NCBI GenBank assembly: GCA_015698045.1
Contig: BLAL01000254.1
Location: 62,001 to 126,000 of the forward strand
Source of the DNA: Rhizophagus clarus
Taxonomy: Eukaryota; Glomeromycota; Glomeromycetes; Glomerales; Glomeraceae
Direction: 5' to 3'
DNA: 64,000 bases
Shown here: positions 22,200 to 34,145 of the stretch, piece after piece
How the letters are laid out: each line of letters opens with the position of its first letter
How positions within the stretch are numbered: position 1 is the first letter of the stretch
Program-made: the position numbers and the translations under genes
Notes under the pieces: model-generated
The model's input: only the letters and a program-made list of their open reading frames with translations
What the model was told of the DNA's origin: nothing
Database searches by the model: none

Positions 22200-24549
22200 T
22201 ATTATTCGTGGTCCTGCTAAGGTATATAAATAGGGTTTCTAATTATTAAGGCAACTCAGATTATAAAGTAATCAAGGATATTTTAGAAACAAGAAACCAC
22301 TTAGATAAACAACAAATACTAAAATACACTCCCAGCCAGTGATGGGCAAATGACCAGGTCATTTGTCTATTTTGAAATGATCCCTGAATGACCTTTGAAT
22401 GATCTAGTCATTAGGGTCATTTGTCATTTGAGTTATTTAAAATTAATGCTTTATAATTTAGGCCAGATTTATGATTCTGACTAGAATTATGAATTTATAG
22501 TATCACATGAAAATTTTTATCCATAAAATATTAAAATTGTATTGGTCAAAATTATGATGTAATTTTTAAATGACTAGGTCATTTGTCATTTAACGTTGAA
22601 ATAACCCAAATGACACATGACCAGTTATTTGAATCATTTGAGATCATTTAGGTCATTGGCTAACACTACTCCCAGTTACATACAAATGCTTAACTATAAC
22701 ACAGCTTTAATTCAAAACACATTAGCAAATAATGAAGCAATATTACAATATATAACAATATTACATAAATTAAGAACAACCTTCAACCTATCCAATACAA
22801 TAGATATATATACAGATGGATTACTAACTGATCGTTTTAATGCTGATTTCAATGATTTTACAAAATATGGTTGGGTGATAATAAATAATAGAAATAAAGT
22901 AATTCTAGAATGTAACAGTTCAATTACAGAATAACCATCATCTATAAGAGCAGAATTGGAAGCTATTTTATCAATTATTCCTGTTTTACAAACAGAACAG
23001 AAAGCAAATATTTTTACAGATTCTCAAGCTGCAATAAATAGTATTAATAATATAAGAATAAATCTAATAAATGAAAAAAGCAAGATACGCACATGGTGTA
23101 AATGCAACAATTATAGTATAATTGCAGTATAACTAATCTTATTGATAGTAAACAGTTGAAATTAAGTTTATAAAAGTTAAAGGTCATTCAGGAATTAAAG
23201 GAAATGAAAGAGCAGATAAAGTAGCAAAAAAAGAAGGGGAGAAATTAACTTGCATCACAATTAAAGATATATAATAAAAAGATTTAATGTATGAAATGAA
23301 ATCTATTGAAATGGTAAAAAAGTTGATAGATATATAAGAAAATTTATAAATAATATGTGTAAAGCTATATTAGATGCAGTATGGTCTCTTAATTGTACAC
23401 ATAGATCAATTTTTATAAATATAACTTTCACAATAGAAGAGAAAATCACTTGAACACTTTTTAAAAAAAATACAGAATTTAATTATACAACATCAACAAC
23501 AAATAATAGGTTCATTAAACATCTAAAACTTACAAATTACTTGCTTTCAACTTTGAAAATAATGAAAGAAAGAAAATATGATTTATATAAAGATACAAAA
23601 TGCAGATTCTGTCTTACAGAAATGAAGATAAAGATCATATAATTTACTGCCAACAACTTAAAGATAAATGAATAACTATAGCCAATAATACTATATACCA
23701 ATATGATCAAATACTCACAAATTTTATAATACAAGAAAAACAAATTCAAATTTAACTTAATCAAAAAGATATATAACAGCTATACTTATGGAATAGAAAC
23801 TTTTTCAGACACATAATAGGCATTAACTATGAACTACCTATTTCTTTTGTTCATTTATTATTAAGGAATTTCTTTCTAAAAGAAAAATACAAAGAACTTA
23901 AAAGCATTGTAAAATCAAAAAAAAATAGCATTAACAATTGCTACTCTATACCTAGAAGTATTTACTAATGAATTTTATAATATTATCTGGCAATTATGTT
24001 GAGAGCAAATAAAGAGCATCAAGAAACAAGATATAAAAGAAAGCTTACTATCACATAAATATATAAAATATAATCAAACTTTAATTACACAAATAGAAGG
24101 AGATATATATGATTTAAGAGAAAGAAAAATACTAAAACATAATGAATAATGGTTAATAACTTTGGAAAAATCAAGACAGTATATAAATAAACAAATTAGA
24201 GAGGGAAATAAGGTATCATGAAAAGTATATAATAATATAAAATTATATAAACACAATATAACTTCTTTTTTTTCTTTTTTTTTGTTCAGAGGGTAGTGAA
24301 AGCATATACTGAAACCATATATTATAATGATCCCATATAATTCAATAGTTACTAATTTACTATAGAAAGATATAATTATATGAATGAATTTCATAAGGTA
24401 ATAATAGGGCATAAGAGCAATCTTTTAGGAAGGGAAACTGGTTTAGAGTTTTAATAAATTAGTTATATAAATAACAGATATATCTGTATTTTTATATAAC
24501 CAATAAACTCACAAATTGCACTAGTGACCTTGCAAAAAAAAAAAAAAAA
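22200..24549 (+). pseudogene. LINE 3' half (RNase H and zinc knuckle), decayed, poly(A)-tailed
   Basis: The plus strand encodes an RNase H domain with IYTDG (near 22810), RAELEA (near 22950) and IFTDSQAA (near 23010). These place the acidic catalytic residues in the usual order, followed by KGHSGIKGNERADK near 23180. Further on, CRFC and a frame-shifted HIIYCQQ (about 23600-23655) match the Cys/His zinc-knuckle motif found at the C-terminus of many fungal LINE ORF2 proteins. Several in-frame stops and shifts make it non-functional. The 3' end is a 16-base poly(A) at 24534-24549. The reverse transcriptase part is missing or unrecognisable. A MITE interrupts it at 22337-22668. Confidence 0.75.
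22337..22668. mobile_element. hAT-type MITE, 332 bp, inserted in the LINE relic
   Basis: The left end CAGTGATGGGCAAATGACC and the inverted right end TAGTGTTAGCCAATGACC form the terminal repeats; the CAGTG.TGGGCAA start is typical of hAT elements. Flanks CTCCCAGC (22329-22336) and CTCCCAGT (22669-22676) form an 8-bp duplication with one C/T difference. The interior repeats TCATTTG/CAAATGA words. Removing it joins LINE coding sequence on both sides. Confidence 0.85.
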
Positions 24550-25439
24550 CTATATGATAGTAAAGTTTATAGATATTACTAGACTAACAAGTAAAAAAAT
24601 AGTAAATAAGGTTAAAATTAGTATACTTTTAAAAAGTTGAATAATAGACCAGTTCAATTCTAATTGTTTAGATTTTTAATTATAAAATCCATTAACAACT
24701 AAATACTGATTGCAAATTTCTAACAAAAACTAATTAACTTACTTATTTTTAAATTGCAATTAAAAAATTCTACTTTTTTATAAGTCAGTAAAATTAAGTT
24801 ATTGATTAAGTTATATAATTTTATCATTTAATAAATATTAACAAAAATCAAATCAAAAATCTAATTAATTAAAATTAAACAAATCTAATATCTGATATAG
24901 ATAAAGTGATATATAATAGTTTTATTAAAAATTTATTGGTAAATTAAGTTTTTTTAAATATTAATAATTGATTTTTTTTAATAAAATTTTTTTGTATAAA
25001 TATATTAAAAAAAAGATTTATTTTATACTATACATTAACTTACAATAAATTATCAGATTTTTATTATATACATTTATTTATACTTAAATTAATATTTTTA
25101 TATCACTATTAATATGTAAAATTTGAACCAAAAGTTATGTATACAAGTTGATAGATTTATTATTAAATTAAAAAAATCATAACAAACTTTTATGCAAATT
25201 TACAATTAAATTTACCTTTTTTGTATGTAATTTATTTATTTTTAGTAATAATTTGTGCATATTTTTATATTATGTAATTGTGCATATTCAAAAATTAATA
25301 TGCACATGTGCATATACTAATCGCTGTATAAAAAATTTTTATAATAATCAACCAATAAAAAAAATTGTACTAAGATATAATATAAATATTATATTTTATT
25401 ATTTAAAAATTTGGAATTTATGCACAAATATTTTATATA
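24550..25439. other. AT-rich region holding one decayed MITE
   Basis: Apart from the element at 24646-24886 only AT-rich sequence is seen. GTGCATAT and ATGCACA words near 25255-25315 form short inverted repeats. They could be part of the ends of the neighbouring Tc1 relic, but no clear terminal repeat was found. Confidence 0.4.
24646..24886. mobile_element. Decayed copy of the AGGCCTGTTCAATTC MITE
   Basis: The left end AGACCAGTTCAATTCTAAT and the right end TAAAATTAAACAAATCT align with the MITE at 1761-2047. Both ends are flanked by AAT, as in that copy. At the right end every difference from the better copy is C-to-T or G-to-A. The interior is also related but very AT-rich. Confidence 0.7.
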
Positions 25440-26160
25440 CTTGTCTTTAGTCTGAATTATAATTTTAACCTGATTAGATATGCTTAAAATTAAGGCATAT
25501 ATCATTTTAAGGCTAATTTTTTACTATTCTTCTTAAACTACATTAATTAACTCTTGTTTACTTTTAAGTAAAGGGTTTCTTTTTCAAACTTAATGATCCA
25601 AATGGTTTCATAAATTTTTAATGGAGTTTAGGTTGGAGCTCTGAGCTATTCAATCTAAGATTGAAATATTATGCATTCTTATTCACTAAGTATAGTAATT
25701 TGATATATAATATAGGATCCCATTTTACTGAAAAATAAAGTTAAGATAATTATCAACCCATAGTATAAAGTGGTTAGTAAGAATATTAACATAATCATTC
25801 AAATTTATATTTTCTTCTACTATAACCAGAAGTTTAACCCATACCATCTAAAATAGCCTCAAAATATTATTGATTCATCACTAAATTTTATTATTGGTAA
25901 AATACAATTTTTATTATAAACTTTTCTAAGGAATTTCCAAACTCTCACTTATCCATCTGATTCAAAAAGAGCGAATCTAGACTCATCTGACTAAATAATA
26001 TATTTTTATTTATCCTTCTAGTTTTGTTTCTCTTTACTTTATCTTAATCTATTTTTCTATTATTTTAAAGTCAAGAAAGGTTTTTTATAAATGATATAAC
26101 TACTAAAACTTTTATCATAAAGATAGATTTTAACAGTATTATTATGCAATATAATACTGT
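25440..26160 (-). pseudogene. Decayed Tc1/mariner transposase
   Basis: Read on the minus strand, the segment contains SYIIYKKPFLTL, then SDESRFALFESDG (family motif around the first catalytic Asp), a FSDESIIF.GYF block, then IAQSSNLNSIKNL where Tc1 elements have AQSPDLNPIENLW. The C-terminal KRNPLLKSKQEL region follows. Trp and Arg codons are stops at several family-conserved positions and other changes are Asp-to-Asn, Pro-to-Ser and Glu-to-Lys, all explained by G:C-to-A:T changes. Length and order fit a nearly full catalytic domain. It is not functional. Confidence 0.75.
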
Positions 26161-26163
26161 AAA

Positions 26164-26236
26164 ATTGTAAAAATAAGCATTTCTTTTTTGTAATTATGTG
26201 ATTATTAAATTTAATAGAAATGCTTATTTTTGCAAT
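26164..26236. repeat. Inverted repeat around AAAAATAAGCATTTCT
   Basis: ATTGTAAAAATAAGCATTTC (from 26164) and its near-perfect complement at 26213-26236 enclose about 25 bp. It lies between the Tc1 and pogo relics, in opposite orientations on either side, and may mark an element end. Confidence 0.6.
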
Positions 26237-26289
26237 TTTTTTTTACCCTTAATCTTTTTTTACATGTTTATGTATCTAAAAAATATTCT

Positions 26290-26940
26290 TTTTTTTAAAG
26301 AAATGATAAACAAAAAAATTGGTGTAAGAGAAAAAACTTCATATTTAATTGAAGAAAAATTGATAATAATTAAATATGTTTAGATAAACAGAAAAAATAC
26401 TACAATAAAACATTTTGATTTAAATGTTTCAATGATCAGTAAATATGTTTAAATAAACAGAAAAAATACTACAATAAGACATTTTGATTTAAATGCTCCA
26501 ATGATCAGAAGATGGATTAAAAAAAGTAATGATTAGAAAAAAGACAATAAAAAAATCCTTAAAAAGTCTGCAATTAAAAGATTATATTTAGCAGAAAATA
26601 ATGAATTTCAAGAAACCTTTTCTTAGATTTAATCTTTTATGAAAAGATTTAATTTATTATTAAGAAAAAGAATTATAATTTTATAAAAATTACTTAAAGA
26701 CACTAATGCAAAATTGGAAGAATTTAAGTACTTTATTATACAACTAAAAATACAATATAATTTTGATTTGAATAATGTATATAATATAGACAAAACTTCC
26801 ATATGATTTGATATGATATGCAACATGACTATTAATAATAAAGGGGATAAAACAGTACATATTTGTATTACTAGTAATGATAAAAATTGGTTTACAGTAG
26901 TTTTAACTTATTTAGCTGGTAAGAATTTTTAAATTTCTTA
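26290..26940 (+). pseudogene. Decayed pogo/Tigger-type (DDE_1) transposase, 5' part
   Basis: The plus strand has helix-turn-helix-like text with IRRWIKK, then NVYNIDKTSI, a stop (TGA at 26804), then FDMICNMTINNKGDKTVHI and NWFTVVLTYLAG. Family members read a DETP..WFDM-type block here, so Glu-to-Lys, Pro-to-Ser and Trp-to-stop are all G:C-to-A:T changes. Inside it, a 69-bp (23-codon) segment is tandemly duplicated (26372-26440 and 26441-26509). Homology stops at GTAAGA near 26921, either an intron donor or truncation by the adjoining retroposon, whose poly(A) complement begins at 26948. Confidence 0.7.
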
Positions 26941-26947
26941 TCCTTTA

Positions 26948-28620
26948 TTTTTTTTTTTATATAAAAATATTGATATCATATCACTTTATTTAATAAATTG
27001 CAAGGTGCTAAACACTCAGTATAAAGAATTGAAAGAATACTCCTTATCTGAAAGCCAGTCCAACCATCTACCTGAAGTTCTGAACAGTTATAACTAAAAA
27101 TATATAAAAGAATAAAAGGGAAAAAGTAAAACAAAAAGGAAAAAATTCTATTTCATCTGAAGAAATAAAGTAAATATCCTACTAATTATTACTAATCTTA
27201 GAACTGTTTTCAAATAAAATCCATTAAAACTATCTTCAGTTTTACAATCTTAACATGCAATTGTAAATTGTTATTTTGACAGTTACTTTGGAGGAAGTGT
27301 CTGTACTTGTTCTGACTTGTCTTGTTCTTCCCTTCAGGTTTATTTCTAGATGAAGAATGGGATGAATCCTTCTTCAAACTTCTTATGGGGACACAATTAG
27401 ATCCAGTCACAGGTATATATGAAATTGAAATTGGTTAAAATAGTCAAAATGATTTTAACTTGGATCTCTCCAAAAGTCAAAATGGCCAAAATTACGCCAT
27501 AATCATGTGATTTTTATAGTAAATAATAATATTAAAATTCAAAGTTAATGATCTCCGCATCTAATAATCTGATTTTTATGATCTTTACATGGTTGGATTT
27601 AGCTTATCAAGAGGATTCTAATGATATGGGTTGCATATTTGTAACATCAATATTGACAGAGTTATTCATATTTAAAATTTGGTATTAAATAGTCTTATTA
27701 CTCTTATAATAAACAATAATATTAAAATTCAAAGTTAACGATCTCTGCATCCAGTAATCCAATTTTTATGATCTTGATGCAGTTGGATTCAGCTTATCGA
27801 AAGGATTCCAATGATATGTGTTGCATATTTGTAGCATTAATATTAATAGTATTATTCACGTTTAAAATTTGGTATTAAATTATAATTATAAAAATCACAT
27901 GACTATGATGTAATTTCAGCTATTTTGACTTTAATATTAACTTTTGAACTTTCCAAGTCAAAATATTTCAACTTTTGGATTTTAATTTTGACTTTATATA
28001 TAGTCACAGGTATGCTTATCTTAGATCCTGAACTAACTTTGATACGTTTAGAAGGTGGATTCAGAGTTGATTTGGTAGGTTTACCTTACCTATTAGAGCT
28101 AAATCGTTGACTACTCTTTCTTCGCATAATAAAAAATAGTATAGTATGGCAGCACCAACTGAGTTTTGTTCCATTCCAAAATGATTTTTTGTTAATGATG
28201 TTTTATAAGTCCTTCCAACTTTCAAAGTAGGCAATTATCTTGCACATATCATCTGAATTTTTAACTTCTTTAAAAGCTTTAATATGTAGAGGGTTAATAA
28301 AATTTGTTAGATATTCCTTGACTACTAAGATATCAACTGTTAAAGAGTTCAGAAAACCTTCAACAACAGCCTGGAACCTTTCTCTTTCTTTACATTCTTT
28401 AAGGAACCAAGAAGCAGGAAACCATCAGCCTACCACTGGTCCAAAAGGAGCTATCCAAAGACGATTTCTTTCCCAAGTACTGAATTTATGCATAATCTCT
28501 AACTTACACCAAACAGTTTTATACTTCTTCTGTTTCTTAACCGTTACAGAGATTACATTTTCCCAAGTCTTTAAATAATCTAATATTGTAATATTCTTCC
28601 ACTTGGCAGGATAATTATAT
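26948..28620 (-). mobile_element. Poly(A)-tailed retroposon family, copy 1, with decayed ORF
   Basis: On the minus strand an open frame runs from about 28615 to 28115, containing KWKNITILDYLKTWE, WCKLEIMHKFSTWERNRLW and KIIAYFESWKDL. After a stop it continues as KRIKVSSGSKISIPVTGSN and SLKKDSSHSSSRNKPEGKNK, and then comes an A-run (T11 at 26948-26958). The MULE-like element at 27417-28001 interrupts it. The text resembles the basic, serine-rich nucleic-acid-binding ORF of fungal LINEs, but no domain can be proved. Two more copies lie at 37491 and 50205. The 5' end was not determined. Confidence 0.6.
27417..28001. mobile_element. MULE-like foldback element, 585 bp, 12-bp target duplication
   Basis: AGTCACAGGTAT flanks it perfectly at 27405-27416 and 28002-28013. 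The ends form an inverted repeat of more than 100 bp sharing GTCAAAAT, AAATTAC..CATA and TCATGTGATTTTTATA. Long terminal repeats and a 9-12 bp duplication fit Mutator-like elements. The core is a direct duplication of about 186 bp (from about 27524 and 27710) around GGATTTAGCTTATC and TTGCATATTTGTA. Removing it reconnects the retroposon ORF in frame. Confidence 0.8.
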
Positions 28621-30084
28621 AAAAAGTAATTATATAAAAATTTTTAAATTTAATTAAAATTAATTTTTGATCAAAATTATAATTATATTTAGATTTTAAC
28701 CAAATATACAATGCTTTTATTTTTTTTAAGAATAATGATTTGTTATAATTTTATAATCAAAAATATTTTATTTTAAAAAATAAAAATACTTTATTTTTAC
28801 TAATTTCTATTATTCATTTAATATTATTATATATTTATTCATATATTAGAGCATTATGGAATATAGTATAATAAAATCACCAGGTTCAATTACTTGGAAT
28901 AATTATTAGGTTAAATCATCCAGATTAAAATTAGGTTTATATTATTATATAATAGTTATATATATGGTTTTTTTATTAGTATAATAATTATTAAATTAAA
29001 ATACATAGTTGAATTTACATAATATACAGTTAATTTTCTATAAATCATTCTTAGTAATGCATTTCTTTACAAATTCACGGTTTTAAACCTATATATTATG
29101 TAATTAATTATATATGTTGTTTGAAGCAAATTTTGTTAAAAATAAAGTACCATATAGTTCCGTTAAAGACAGATCTTTGTTATTAGATTCCAATATATTA
29201 CTTCCTCCTAATGTATGAAATTTTCGGATTTCATTTGAAATGTTGCAGTTTTCAAAACTTTATGACTAAGAGAATACTTCATTTCCTTTTTTATAATAAC
29301 GCCGATTATTATTTTATCCATTAGATTATCATTCGTGCTTTTCGTTAAATTTTGGGCGTTTGATCTCATGACGATCATCATAATTTTTAATTTTTTGCCA
29401 ACAAACGCTTAATAATTCGGGCAAAGATTAACAAGTCACGTGTAATGAATTTAAACTCCCGAAAATTTTATGGTGATTGCCGGACATGCAACTCTAGCCT
29501 TATATTTTTAATTCACTACTTATTTACAACACAAAAGTACAACACAAATATTTTTCATCTTTATAAATCCTTAAATTTTCTCTATTATTTTATTATATTA
29601 CAAACGCCCATAATAAAAATTAAAACAAAAATGCAAGCAATTAAATCACCAATCTATATGTAATCTATATTCAAAAGTTCGAAAGCCTTATTTCCATTTT
29701 TTTTTTTGGCTACGTACAAAAGATAGGGATGATAAAAAAAATAGATAAGACATATCACGAAATAAAAGGTGGCGTTAACATATAATCTATAAATATTAAT
29801 TTAAATTAAAATAAACAAACAAGTTATATTTAAAATAGAATTCTTAATCAGTTATTTTCGATTATTACATAGTTAATTTTTTAAACTTAAAAAATAATAT
29901 TTCTAAATAGAAAATTTTGTGCTCTAATTAAAATATTATACAACCCTAGCCAATGTTCACAATTTTTAATTTTTTTGAAGAAAAATATTCGAAAAATCAA
30001 TCGTAAAAATCTACAATAAGGTAGTTTTTTCTTCTGTTAATCTCGTTGTACACCACCATCGCACATAACCTTCATCGTGACGTG
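28621..30084. other. Intergenic DNA downstream of NF-YC
   Basis: AT-rich. A CACGTG lies at 29437-29442, directly before a 72-codon open frame (29445-29663) that shows no family features. The last 150 bases before 30085 are the 3' UTR side of the NF-YC gene. No element was identified. Confidence 0.45.
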
Positions 30085-32031
30085 TTAATGCATACCGGTG
30101 TTTTCATTATTATATTCATGGGACGATTGATCTAACGGTTGTCCATACCCATGACTACTACTACTACTACTAACGTGATGTCCATATCCGCTTTGTGTGT
30201 GTCCATTTAATTGCGTATTTGTTTGAGAATACCAATCAGGTCTTGATTCATATTCATGTTTTACTTGTACAGGATTATGATCGGTTTGACGATGATGCTG
30301 AGAAGGTGTTTGATGTTGATGATGAAGTTCTTGTGGATGCTGTTGAAATCCTGAATGATGATGATAGTAGGGATGATGTTGATAAGGTTGTTCCGTTGTG
30401 GCCTGTCTAACAGGACCTGCCGATACATTGGCTGAGACATGAGAGAACTGTGGACGATTTGGAGGCCTAAAAGATGATACCTGTTGACCTGCAACGGGAT
30501 TAAGTGGCGGTAATAAAGTTGGTGGTTGTTGATGTTGTTGATGTTGATGTTGTTCTGAATGATCGTGCAACATTTGTTGGTGCTGTGATTCCATTCTTTG
30601 CATATACATTTGCTATTTTAATCAAATATGCACATAACATAATATATTTATTTTTATAGAAAGAGAAATTATTAGAAAATATTTCTCTTTAAAGAAAATA
30701 AAATGCACAATAAATATGTATTTTACCTGTTGTTGTTCCTGTAATGCCATAGAATCAACTATTATTTTATGGTCAATAGGAATGCTGGACGACTATATTC
30801 GGAAAGGACATCCCAATTAGTAATGTTTAAATTATGCTCCATTGATGCAAGATTAATTTTGTCGATCTCGCGCGACAGACACTCACAGACATTTTTTAAG
30901 GGAAAAAAAACATAGGGAATCTTACAGTATTGAATTGATGTCCACCTTGAGGCATTCCCAATCCATAATGATATGGACTTTGATCTGGATATTCAATCTA
31001 TAAGATGAATTATGTTTAGAGATATGAGCCGATCAAAATAACGTTTCACTAAATTAATTAGTCACAGACCTTCTCTGTTTTGACCGTGACCTTCTCTTCT
31101 CTCGGTACGATATCTATTAAAAAGTCAAACATATCGACTTTTTTTATTGCGTTTGCAATATCCGATCTTTGTAAAGTTCTACGCTTGCATTCTTCAGCAT
31201 GAAGCCTGTCATGTTGATAAATTAATGAGTAAAAGAAATCAACAAAAGTAAATTCAAACATCATATATTATAGATTCAATTAAAGTTTACCAAGCTCGCA
31301 TAGTTAATTCTGTTATAAATATATCGCAACCTTTTGCAAAAAGAATGGGTGCCTATAAAAATTTTATAAAAAATTCTTAAATATTCAATGTGAAATAATT
31401 TTATAATTAAATAAAAGATATCTAGTTTATTATATTAATTACCTCAGCACTGATCATCTTTAATGTTGAAAATGTCGTGGGAATCGGAAAGAATAAATTT
31501 ACATATTTAAATAGCCGGGAATGTAAAAAAATAGTAAAATCAAGAAATTAAAGAAATAGATTGTTAAAATTCATGACACAAAGAAAGAGAAAGGAAAAGA
31601 ATCACGCGTACAAAAAAATTATCTATGATCCGGTGTAACCATATATTACGATCTTCATCAAAATATTGATCAATTCAAATTTTCCTTGAAAAATAAACAA
31701 AAAATTCTTCTACCTTAACCTCCTCATCAGTTTTCATAACCTTCTTTATTCTAGCTAAAGGAAGTTGGTGAACCTTGAAATCATGATCTTCATTTCTGAT
31801 TTCGTGTACTTGTCGTTGCCAAAAACTATCAAGAACACTATAATGTTGAGGTTGAAATTGATGTTGAGGGTGCAAGGGTGGAGGAGCAGCAGCAAGAGCA
31901 ACTTGAGTTTGCGGATCTATTATAAGATGTGGAACACCTGGTCCACCTATACTAAGTGGTTGGTGTTGTACTGCTCTATGTTGCTGGTTTAAGTGGTGCT
32001 GGTGCATAGGTTGCGCGTTAGGATCCGCCAT
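30085..32031 (-). CDS. HAP5: CCAAT-binding factor subunit NF-YC / HAP5
   Basis: Seven exons on the minus strand: 32031-31714, 31457-31443, 31352-31291, 31205-31070, 30997-30926, 30738-30727 and 30612-30085, giving 380 residues. The histone-fold core (about residues 90-172) reads [22 protein letters not shown], then [17 protein letters not shown], then [13 protein letters not shown] and [14 protein letters not shown], which is diagnostic of NF-YC. This subunit pairs with NF-YB through the histone fold and recruits NF-YA to CCAAT boxes in the nucleus. The N-terminus is Gln/His/Pro-rich and the long C-terminal tail is rich in His, Gln and Ser, typical activation-type low-complexity sequence. Two exons are tiny: 15 nt encoding MISAE, needed for the fold, and 12 nt encoding EQQQ, which is less certain. 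The exon 1 start is the first ATG. Phases agree at all junctions. Confidence 0.93.
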
Positions 32032-34145
32032 TTATTATTTCCTTGAAGTCAAAAAAAATAGTCTTACAAGGTACGTACTTAAGGGGGATAGAAAATTTAA
32101 ACAAGTTTCAGGTTTTTTTATATGCGTCTTAATTTTTCCTAAAATTTTTTTTTTTTTTTTTTTCGGTCTACCGCGCACTGACTGATGTACTACCAGCAAA
32201 AAATTATTGATACAGTTTAACTTTAAATGGATTAAATGTGTTTCGATAGGGCGTGATGTCTTGAACAATTAGATTTAATTTTAGCTTATATTTCAACCCC
32301 CAAAATAATTTCTAACAGGCACTTGACCAGGGGTCTCACACACAAAAAGTAGAAGATTTTTAACCACCACAACCAATCCGATACCTGGTTTTTATCTATT
32401 TATACAAATCCAATTGGAGAGATTGTCGCATTATAACCCAAAAATTGATTGTTGTGCCCTTGTGTTTTGTTTGTTATGTCGGTAATCTGTTGTAATTGTA
32501 TTAATCTTATATTTTTCCGATTTTTTAGGAAGAAATGTAATTCATAGGCGGAATTATACTTTGTAAGAAAACTCTCACGGTTCGTCCCGATTTTACAACA
32601 AATTTTTTATTTATTTTTTTTTTATATTTTTTTTTTATTTTTTTTTTATTTTTATAATGCTCTATATTAAGAAAACAAAAAAATTTTTTACTCGTGGTTT
32701 TTATAAAAAAATCATCCCGAAGTTACCGACAAAATATTGATAAACATTTATATTAGATAATGAAATAATTGGCCAACCAATATGTCACCGCAGATTATTT
32801 ATTTATACAGTTTGCTATTTTATTCCTTCATTTATTAAATCATAAAAAGCTATTATTATAAATTATTATAATTGTTATTGTGTAATCTTTATTTAATCGA
32901 AACATAATTGCAGATTTATATTATCAAAGAAAGAACCCTAACTAGGATTTTCATTTTTCTCTCGGATTTTATTCGTCCACCGATCCACGCACGTTTAATC
33001 CCCGAAACTTTTTAGAGTAAAAAAATAAAATAAAAAAAAAATTTTCTTGATTTATCGGTATTGGCCGATAATTGTTGGACTGATTTGGTTATGCGGCTAC
33101 TTTGTCTACTTTACGGAAATTTTCAAGGTTAAAAATAACAATATATTATTAATTAATAATAAAAATAATAAGGATAATATATCAGATATAGTAAAATGGA
33201 AAAAAAATTTCTCTCACAATAATATATATATATATGTACATGTATATGTCTTTTTTTATGTAATGGGAAGATCAAATAGTTTAGTGTTCAATGTATATAT
33301 GGAAAAAATTTTCCTACCCCTCATCCGCTAAGCAAATTACATAAGGGGAAATGTAAATGCAGAAAGAAATTCATGATCATCTTTGAGGTTAAAGGCTAAT
33401 GTGTATGCATATTAATATTACATCTAATATAAATCCGCGCATTAACGTAACCACCCTACATCCAATCAATTAAATTCAAGTAGAACAAATTCTTTTTTTA
33501 AAAATTTTTATCCGATTATATAAACTTTTAGTAATTTGAATTATGGTTACAAATTTTTTTGTACAAGTCTTAGCATTTTAGATCAAAAACTTTCTTTTTC
33601 TTATATAATTTATATTCTAAAAAAAAAAAGATTATCGTCATATTATAATTCACGATTCATGCTAGATTTAGAAAAGAGGGTGAAACTCGAACACAAAAAC
33701 ATTAAAGTAATTTAAGTTTCATATAAAGCAAGTCACATTAAGAATTGTAATTGTGCATAATTAAATCATACAATAAATTTTACCCACGACGCGAATTACG
33801 CGGCTATTTTTGGAAAGAGTTTCAAAAAAGAATTAATGCAGTTAAAATTATAATTTAATTAAATCAAACCCAAATCAAAAAATCATTATAAAAAAACAAT
33901 ACCACATATCCAAACACATAAATTTCGGGAAATACGGTTAAACTCACGAAATCAAAAATCTATAAAATACGCGAATCATGATATCATATAATAAAAGGAA
34001 AAAAAAAATATTACATCAATATCATTTGTTCCCAAGAAACAAACGGATAAACAAAATTTCAACAAGGTTAGATAAATCCACAAAAAGAAAGTAGAACGTT
34101 AAACTTTACCATTCCTCACGCGACTTTCTTACATTCTAACCTTTG
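32032..34145. other. Promoter side of NF-YC and AT-rich intergenic region
   Basis: The first few hundred bases are the NF-YC 5' region with a T-run at 32147-32163. A CCAAT pentamer occurs at 32373-32377 and others occur nearby (for example about 32779), so feedback by its own complex is conceivable but unproven. Further right is AT-rich DNA. An open frame at 33047-33331 has no supporting features. Confidence 0.4.

Noticed and set aside
29445..29663. 72-residue frame immediately after a CACGTG site.
   Set aside because: The palindrome is too close to be its promoter and the sequence shows no conserved features.
30195..30494. Plus and minus open frames inside the NF-YC last exon.
   Set aside because: Alternative frames of the His/Gln-rich tail; the annotated frame continues the histone-fold exons in phase.
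33047..33331. 94-residue plus frame with a hydrophobic start.
   Set aside because: AT-rich, Asn/Lys-laden after the first 30 residues, no splice or family evidence.
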